Source: Candidatus Binatia bacterium
Lineage (GTDB): Bacteria > Desulfobacterota > Binatia > UBA12015
Direction: 5' to 3'
DNA length: 64,000 nucleotides
NCBI GenBank assembly: GCA_036563615.1
Contig: DATCMB010000021.1
Coordinates: forward strand, 124,001-188,000
How positions within the stretch are numbered: position 1 is the first letter of the stretch; every line of letters begins with the position of its first letter. A program made the position numbers and the translations under genes. The notes beneath the pieces were generated by a model, which saw only the letters and a list, made by a program, of their open reading frames with translations, did no database searches and was not told the origin of the DNA. Below, piece by piece: positions 58,873 to 64,000 of the stretch.

Positions 58873-58920
58873 GCGGAGCGCACACGGCAATCGAACCGAA
58901 ATCGAACCGGAACCGTATGA

Positions 58921-59154
58921 CGTCAGCCGGGCGATCGGCGTATCGTCCGGCACGATGCACGGACCTTCCCGACGTCGCTTCCGACCGATCGCGCGTTCGT
59001 CGTTCAGCTCAGCGCCGCGGCGGATCCCGTGAGCCGCGTGCTGTCCGGTCGCGTCGAGCACGTGCTGTCGGGCGAGAGCGCGCACTTCGAGTCGCTCGAG
59101 CAGCTCCTCGCGTTCATTGCGTGCTTGACGTCGAAGGAATCGGCCCAGGGATGA
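58921..59154 (+). CDS. Conserved short ORF, start codon unclear
   Basis: The frame is open from 58921 and ends TGA 59152-59154. It includes RAFVVQLSAAADPVSRVLSG, then VEHVLSGESAHFESLEQLLA, a pattern I know from short uncharacterised proteins in several environmental lineages. The family-like sequence begins near 58987, but the first usable start, GTG 59029, is inside it, giving 41 residues. So it may use an unusual start (CTT/CTG) or be a degraded remnant. Its TGA overlaps an ATG of the next gene's longer reading (ATGA at 59151). Function unknown. Confidence 0.4.
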   Translation, partial: RQPGDRRIVRHDARTFPTSLPTDRAFVVQLSAAADPVSRVLSGRVEHVLSGESAHFESLEQLLAFIACLTSKESAQG

Positions 59155-59183
59155 AGTTCGAGGCATCGACGAAGGAGCACGTC

Positions 59184-60755
59184 ATGACACGCAGCAGCTC
59201 GTCGCAAGTCGACGGACGGTGGTTCTCGCTCGGCAGCGCGGCGCTCGCCCTGCTCTGCCTGGTGGCGTTCGCGCAGCCGGTCGAGGCGCAGCGCTTCGGC
59301 GGCCGCGGCGGCGGCGCCTTCGGCGAGCGCTTCCAGGGCGGCGCCGAGGCCGGCGGCCGCTTCGGCGGCGAGCGCGAGGAGCGCTTCCAGGGCTCGGGCG
59401 AGCGCGTCCAGGGCGCGCAGGAGCGCTTCGGCGGCGAGGGCGGCGGTCGCTTCGGTGAGCGCTTCGGCAGCGGCGCCGACGTGGGCGCGAGCGACGCCGC
59501 GAGCGCGTCGGGCGACGGCGTGAGCCGCGAGACCCGCGGGGGCGGCACCGTCGACGCGAGCAAGTCGACCGACGGCGACACCACGACGCGCCAGGTCGAC
59601 GTCACCGGCGCGAGCGGCCAGTCGGCGTCGCACACCGGATCGGTCACCAAGGACGACGGCAGCTTCAGCTACTCCGGCTCCGGCAGCACGAGCGCCGGCG
59701 GCACGTCCAGCTCGTCGGCGAGCGGCACGGTCTCCGACGGCCGCGTGCAGTCGCTCGACACCTCGGTCAGCGGCACCAACCGCGACGGCGTCAGCGCCTC
59801 GCACGACGGCGACTGGAACCGCGACGGCGACACCGTGCAGTACCAGGGCTCGACCTCGACCAGCACCGGCAAGTGGTCGGACTCGGCCGCGGCGGTGACC
59901 AAGACGGACGACGGCTTCGTCGCGCACGGCGCGACCGTCGACAGCCAGGGCGCCGCGAGCGGCACGGTCGTCAAGGACGGCGACCAGATCTACGGCCGCA
60001 GCGTCGGCACCGACGGCGACGAGGTGACGCGCAACCGCACGACGTGTCTCGACGGCGACTGCACCCGCACGACGGTCACCACCACCGCGCCGACGCTGCA
60101 GCAGTACTACGCGTCGCCCTACTACTATTACCCCCAGTACTACGCGTACTACGCCTGCCCGCCGGGCTCGGTGTCGGTGGTCACCGGCGGCGCCGGCACC
60201 GCCGTGTACTCGTGCGGCGTGACGCCCGTCATCTCGACCACCATCCCGCTGACCGCCGCGATGCTCGCCGCCGCCAAGGTCAAGAAGAGCCAGGAGCAGG
60301 CCGCGACCACCGCGCAGGTCACCTCGTCGCCGGTCGTCATGTACCGCGTCGCCTCCGACACCGTCGTCTACGCGACGTCGTACGCGCCGGAGGGCCTCTA
60401 CTGGCAGGACGTCAAGAACCGCTACCTCTGGGTGCCGGGCGCGGCGAGCGGGACGAGCGACGTCAAGACGGCGATCGAGCGCGCGGCAGGGATGAGCGTG
60501 CCCACCGCGAACGCGACCGTGATCACCTACACGATCTCCGGCGAGCGCGTGTACCTGACCAACGAGGCGCCGCTCGCCGGAACGTACGGCGAGCGCGCCG
60601 ACGTCCTCTATGCCTGGATCCCGGGCGTCACCAAGCCGACCCAGGCGCAGAAAGACGCGATCGCGACCGCCGTGACCGCCCACCAGCAGGGCGGCGCGCA
60701 GGCGCTCGCCGGCGAGGTCGAGAAGCTGCAGCAGGGCAAGCCGGCGCCGTCCTGA
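59184..60755 (+). CDS. Large secreted repetitive protein
   Basis: A 523-residue exported protein. Start ATG 59184 with GAAGGAG seven bases upstream; signal peptide (AALALLCLVAFAQPVEA). Residues ~40-110 are Gly/Arg/Phe-Glu repeats (ERFQG, GGRFGE). Residues ~115-290 are a Ser/Thr/Asp/Gly-rich beta-like region (DGSFSYSGSGSTSAGG, DKDG-like turns). A Tyr-rich YYASPYYYYPQYYAYYACPP stretch follows, then a C-terminal domain with paired WQDVKNRYLWVPG and YAWIPG motifs. Resembles environmental surface proteins of unknown role. Codon use matches its neighbours. Confidence 0.7.
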   Translation: MTRSSSSQVDGRWFSLGSAALALLCLVAFAQPVEAQRFGGRGGGAFGERFQGGAEAGGRFGGEREERFQGSGERVQGAQERFGGEGGGRFGERFGSGADVGASDAASASGDGVSRETRGGGTVDASKSTDGDTTTRQVDVTGASGQSASHTGSVTKDDGSFSYSGSGSTSAGGTSSSSASGTVSDGRVQSLDTSVSGTNRDGVSASHDGDWNRDGDTVQYQGSTSTSTGKWSDSAAAVTKTDDGFVAHGATVDSQGAASGTVVKDGDQIYGRSVGTDGDEVTRNRTTCLDGDCTRTTVTTTAPTLQQYYASPYYYYPQYYAYYACPPGSVSVVTGGAGTAVYSCGVTPVISTTIPLTAAMLAAAKVKKSQEQAATTAQVTSSPVVMYRVASDTVVYATSYAPEGLYWQDVKNRYLWVPGAASGTSDVKTAIERAAGMSVPTANATVITYTISGERVYLTNEAPLAGTYGERADVLYAWIPGVTKPTQAQKDAIATAVTAHQQGGAQALAGEVEKLQQGKPAPS

Positions 60756-60937
60756 ACGACCCCGCGACGGGCGCCGAGTGAGTGCCTTGCGCTCGCGTCG
60801 CAGGCTCCCGCGCGCGGCTCGCGGTCGCCTCCGACCGCACGCCGAGACCGGCAAGAAATCGCGCATTTTCGCGCGCCTCGCGGACGAACCCTGCTTTGCC
60901 GCGGTATGCCACCCGTGCTACCCGATTGGCCGAAACC

Positions 60938-62692
60938 ATGAACCCGCTCGTGCTGCTGCTGTTCGCCTCGGCGGTTTCTCTTTCGGCTTGTACCTCGCTG
61001 CACTGGGCGTCACGCGGCGACGGTTCCTCGCAGTACACTTCACGCAAGACGGCGGAGGAGCTCGGCCTCACCGACGACGATCGCGCGCTCGCGCACTTCC
61101 TCAAGGGGGAGGTCGCGATGCGCAACGCCGACTACGACGTCGCCCTGCGCGAGTTCGAGTCGGCCGTCAAGTATGATCCGAACGAGCCGCGGCTGCGCAC
61201 GCGGCTCGCGAATCTCTACGTCCGCCGCGGCGACCTGTCGCGTGCCTACGAGCAGGCGCGCTACGCCGTCGAGCTCGACCCCGAGGACGTGCAGGCGCGT
61301 CTGCTGCTCGCCGGCACGCTCGCCGGGCTCGGTCGCGAGGCCGAGGCAGCACAGGTCTATCGCGAGATCATCGAGCTCGACCCCGGGATGCCGGAGGCCT
61401 ACCTCTTCCTCGCCGCGCTCAGCAGCAAGGCCGGCGACGACCAGGCCGCCGCGACGACCCTCGAGCGTCTCATCGAGTCCAACCCGCACTCGGTGATGGG
61501 CTACTACTACCTCGGCCGTCTGCACGCCGGCGCCGGACGCCTCGACGAGGCCGAGAAGATGTTCCTCGAGGCGCTCAAGCGCAACCCGCGCTCGGGCCTG
61601 GTGATGACCGACCTCGCGCTGGTCGAGGAGATGCAGCAGCAGCCGGAGAGCGCGACCGCGCTCTACCGCAAGGCGCTGACCATCGACCCGGAGAACGTCG
61701 TCGCGCGCAACCGCCTCGCCTCGCTGCTCGTCGGCCAGAAGCGGCTCGACGAGGCGATCGCGGAGTTCCGCGAGCTCGAGCGCATCGAGGCGGATCCGAC
61801 CGAGACGCGCGTCAAGATCGGTCTCATCTACCTCGAGAAGGGCGAGCTCGATCGCGCGGCGACCGAGCTCAACCTCGTCCTCAGCACCGATCCCGACAAC
61901 GCGCGCGTCCGCTACTACCTGGGCGTCGTCTACACCGAGACCGGCGAGACCGCGCGTGCCCGCGAGAACCTCGACATGGTGCCGCGCGAGTCGCCGTTCT
62001 ACGCCGACGCGCAGCTCCAGCTCGCCTACCTCGCGCAGACCGAGGGCAACCTCGGCACCGCGGCCGAGCACGCGAACGCGGCGCTCGCGGCGCGTCCCGG
62101 CTCGACGAGCATCATCGAGTTCCTGGTGTCGCTCGAGCGCGAGCGCAAGCGGCTGCCGGCGGCGATCGAGCTCGCGCGGAAGCTGGTCGAGGCCGATCCC
62201 AACAACGACCGCTACCACTTCACGCTCGGCGCGCTCTACAACGAGAACAACGACCGCGAGGCGTGCCTCGCCGAGATGCGTAAGGCGATCGAGCTCAACC
62301 CGCAGAACGCCGCGGCGCTCAACTACCTCGGCTACTCGCTCGCGGAGGAAGGACGCGACCTCGACGAGGCGGAGCAGCTCATCCTCCGGGCGCTCGAGAT
62401 CGATCCGAACGACGGCTTCTACGTCGACAGCCTCGGCTGGGTCTACTACCAGCGCGGCGACTACGCGCGCGCCGTCGACGAGCTGCAGCGCGCGCTCGAG
62501 CTCGCGGGCGACGACCCGACGATCATCGAGCACCTCGCCGACGCCTACATGCAGGTCGGCCGTCAGCTCGAGGCGCTGCGTCTGTACCGCGATGCGCTGA
62601 AGCGCACCGAGGACAACGCGCAGCGCGCCCGGATCGAGGACAAGGTCCGCGCGATGGAGCGGGCCGACAAGGTGGGCGCGTCGCGCCTGTGA
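60938..62692 (+). CDS. Tetratricopeptide-repeat lipoprotein
   Basis: A 584-residue lipoprotein (lipobox VSLSAC, lipid Cys ~18) with about a dozen TPR units, e.g. ALREFESAVKYDPNEPRLRT, AEKMFLEALKRNPRSGLVM and AEQLILRALEIDPNDGFYV, the last followed by DSLGWVYYQRGDYARA, which is frequent in outer-membrane TPR proteins. Likely a scaffold in the periplasm or outer membrane for secretion or polymer export; partner unknown. ATG 60938; coupled to the LolB-like gene by GTGA. Confidence 0.85.
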   Translation: MNPLVLLLFASAVSLSACTSLHWASRGDGSSQYTSRKTAEELGLTDDDRALAHFLKGEVAMRNADYDVALREFESAVKYDPNEPRLRTRLANLYVRRGDLSRAYEQARYAVELDPEDVQARLLLAGTLAGLGREAEAAQVYREIIELDPGMPEAYLFLAALSSKAGDDQAAATTLERLIESNPHSVMGYYYLGRLHAGAGRLDEAEKMFLEALKRNPRSGLVMTDLALVEEMQQQPESATALYRKALTIDPENVVARNRLASLLVGQKRLDEAIAEFRELERIEADPTETRVKIGLIYLEKGELDRAATELNLVLSTDPDNARVRYYLGVVYTETGETARARENLDMVPRESPFYADAQLQLAYLAQTEGNLGTAAEHANAALAARPGSTSIIEFLVSLERERKRLPAAIELARKLVEADPNNDRYHFTLGALYNENNDREACLAEMRKAIELNPQNAAALNYLGYSLAEEGRDLDEAEQLILRALEIDPNDGFYVDSLGWVYYQRGDYARAVDELQRALELAGDDPTIIEHLADAYMQVGRQLEALRLYRDALKRTEDNAQRARIEDKVRAMERADKVGASRL

Positions 62693-63633
62693 GCTCGGGC
62701 CCGCTCGCCCGTACCACCCGCAGCGTCGACGCGGGACGCTCGCGGCTCGGCGCGTCGCTGCTGGCGCTCGCGCTCGTGGCGCTGGCCGCCGGCTGCGCGG
62801 GCGTCGCGCGTGCGCCCGGCGACCTGTCGCGTCCGGGGACGCTGCGCGAGGCCTCGCCGCAGGCGCTCGGCAACGTGATCGAGGCGCGGCGCGCGGCGCT
62901 GCGCGGCCTGAGCGGCACGGCCAAGCTGCAGGTTTCGATCGACGACACGCGCGGCGGCGAGACGGTGCGCGAGCGTCTGCGCGCCTCGCAGGCGGTGCTG
63001 GTCGAGGCGCCGTCGTCGTTCCGGCTCGAAGCGCTGTCGCCGTTCGGCGTGACCTACGCGGTCGCGAGCGACGGCAGCGAGCTCGCGATCCTGGTCCCCG
63101 GCGAGCGCACGGTCTACCGCGGCCCCGCGACCGCGCCGGCGATCGGCATGGCGACCGGCGTTCAGGCGACCGCCGCCGAGGCGACCGAGGTCCTGCTCGG
63201 CCTGCCGCCGGTGCCGCCGCTGTCGCTGAGCGGCGCCTGGGTGTCGAGCGGGCGCGAGGCCGGGCTCGCGACCGGCACGCTGCCCGGCGAGATCGAGCCG
63301 ACCGTCCTGCTGCACGCCTTCAGCGCCGAGGCGCCGGGCGACACCTTCGTCGTCGGCTTCGCCCGGCTCCCCGAGAGCGAGACGGCGCCGGTCGTCGCGG
63401 TGTTCTTCGAGCGCATCACGGCGAATGGCGAGAAGGTGCTCGAGGCGCGCTTCGGCAACTTCCGGATGATCGACGGCGTGCCGGTCGCGACCTCGATCAC
63501 GGTGCGCACGCCGCACGCGGAGGCGATCCTGCAGTACGCGGACGTCACGCTGAACCCGCCGGTCGAGCGCACGCGCTTCTCGCTCGCGACCCCCGCCGGC
63601 ATGCGCGAGGCGCCGCTGGTGCCGCCGGCCTGA
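62689..63633 (+). CDS. LolB/DUF4292-like outer-membrane lipoprotein
   Basis: A 314-residue lipoprotein (lipobox LAAGC, ~residue 36). RAALRGLSGTAKLQVSID, SFRLEALSPFGVTYAVASDG and a late MIDGVPVATSITVRT follow the DUF4292/LolB-like beta fold that carries lipid-modified cargo or acts in outer-membrane assembly. GTG 62689 overlaps the TPR gene stop. Followed by a probable solute-binding lipoprotein gene; a unit of exported proteins seems likely. Confidence 0.75.
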   Translation: MSSGPLARTTRSVDAGRSRLGASLLALALVALAAGCAGVARAPGDLSRPGTLREASPQALGNVIEARRAALRGLSGTAKLQVSIDDTRGGETVRERLRASQAVLVEAPSSFRLEALSPFGVTYAVASDGSELAILVPGERTVYRGPATAPAIGMATGVQATAAEATEVLLGLPPVPPLSLSGAWVSSGREAGLATGTLPGEIEPTVLLHAFSAEAPGDTFVVGFARLPESETAPVVAVFFERITANGEKVLEARFGNFRMIDGVPVATSITVRTPHAEAILQYADVTLNPPVERTRFSLATPAGMREAPLVPPA

Positions 63634-63667
63634 CGCGGGCGGCCCGGTCGAGCTCGCGGTCCAACCG

Positions 63668-64000
63668 ATGTCCCGCACGCTTCGCTGCGTCGCGCTGCTC
63701 GTCGTCGCGCTGCTCGCAACGGCCTGCGAGCGCGGCGAGTCGCGGCTGTCGCGCCGCGCGCACACCGAGACGAGCCGTCTCGTCAACGCGATCCTCAGCG
63801 ATCCCAAGACCTTCAACTCGATCCTGGTGACCGACGCGACCTCGTCGGACGTGCTGCGGCCCATCTTCGATGGCCTCGTCGACATCGACTACGAGACGAC
63901 GCTGCCGAAGCCCGAGCTCGCCGAGCGCTGGGAGTGGAGCGACGACGGCAAGGTCTGCACCTTCTACCTGCGGCGCGACGTGCGCTGGCACGACGGCGAG
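63668..64000 (+). CDS. Oligopeptide-type ABC binding protein, N-terminal part (cut by window edge)
   Basis: First 111 residues only. A signal peptide with lipobox (VALLATAC) then RLVNAILSDPKTFNSIL, VLRPIFDGLVDIDYETTLPK and PELAERWEWSDDGK, the start of SBP family 5 (DppA/OppA-like) dipeptide/nickel/oligopeptide-binding proteins. The rest lies past the window. ATG 63668 is 34 bases after the LolB-like gene. Ligand unknown; given larBC nearby a nickel carrier is thinkable but unsupported. Confidence 0.82.
   Translation, partial: MSRTLRCVALLVVALLATACERGESRLSRRAHTETSRLVNAILSDPKTFNSILVTDATSSDVLRPIFDGLVDIDYETTLPKPELAERWEWSDDGKVCTFYLRRDVRWHDGE

Overview
This is a GC-rich window (roughly 70% G+C by eye) densely packed with genes on both strands, with frequent 4-base stop/start overlaps and many GTG or TTG starts. 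Lipoproteins, outer-membrane-type barrels, a LolB-like lipoprotein and a Pil-Chp-like chemosensory array point to a Gram-negative bacterium. The mix of acyl-CoA dehydrogenases, SDRs, a luciferase-like oxidoreductase and a GlnT/GmaS-type ligase would suit an uncultured lineage such as Binatota or a former deltaproteobacterium. That placement is inference, not shown by the sequence. I saw no rRNA, tRNA, CRISPR array, prophage or insertion sequence.

Layout. 0-6.4 kb (mostly minus): a cut-off PaaK-like ligase, a frameshifted NTF2-like gene, a homocysteine methyltransferase family protein, a TolB/TPR protein, a small secreted protein broken by an in-frame amber codon, an SDR and an acyl-CoA dehydrogenase. 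6.5-26.1 kb: a block of genes for nitrogen compounds. Its minus-strand half holds a biuret-hydrolase-like cysteine hydrolase, a polysaccharide deacetylase-fold protein, an adenosine deaminase-like protein and an amine oxidase; then a nitrate/taurine-type ABC transporter, a GlnT/GmaS-like ligase, a creatininase-like hydrolase and a Rieske oxygenase. Its plus-strand half is an operon of two DUF1989 proteins, a biotin carboxylase/carboxyltransferase and allophanate hydrolase, preceded by a clear guanidine-I (ykkC) riboswitch. 26.4-34.1 kb: an outer-membrane protein with a textbook terminator, two acyl-CoA dehydrogenases, a luciferase-like enzyme, an SDR lacking the usual catalytic residues, an AlkB-like dioxygenase and glycyl-tRNA synthetase. 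34.2-45.8 kb: a six-membered-propeller-type lipoprotein and a chemosensory cluster (GAF/coiled-coil/receiver protein divergent from CheW, response regulator, CheW, MCP, three-Hpt CheA). 45.8-54.1 kb: an ICMT-like membrane protein, a deacetylase, recO, then grpE-dnaK-dnaJ-thiL-larB. 54.2-64 kb: topoisomerase IB, a flavodoxin-like reductase, an AarF/UbiB kinase coupled to larC, a large repetitive secreted protein, a TPR lipoprotein, a LolB-like lipoprotein and the start of an oligopeptide-type binding protein.

How the parts fit. The strongest biological story is guanidine assimilation: the riboswitch senses guanidine, the carboxylase makes carboxyguanidine, the DUF1989 pair deiminates it to allophanate, and AtzF releases ammonia and CO2. 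The divergently placed ABC transporter, creatininase, Rieske enzyme and GlnT-like ligase plausibly supply or process related nitrogen compounds, and the cysteine hydrolase could be a second source of allophanate. The second notable unit is a chemosensory array without CheR or CheB nearby. The third is a nickel-pincer cofactor pair (larB and an unsplit larC with a very His-rich linker) separated by about 3.3 kb.
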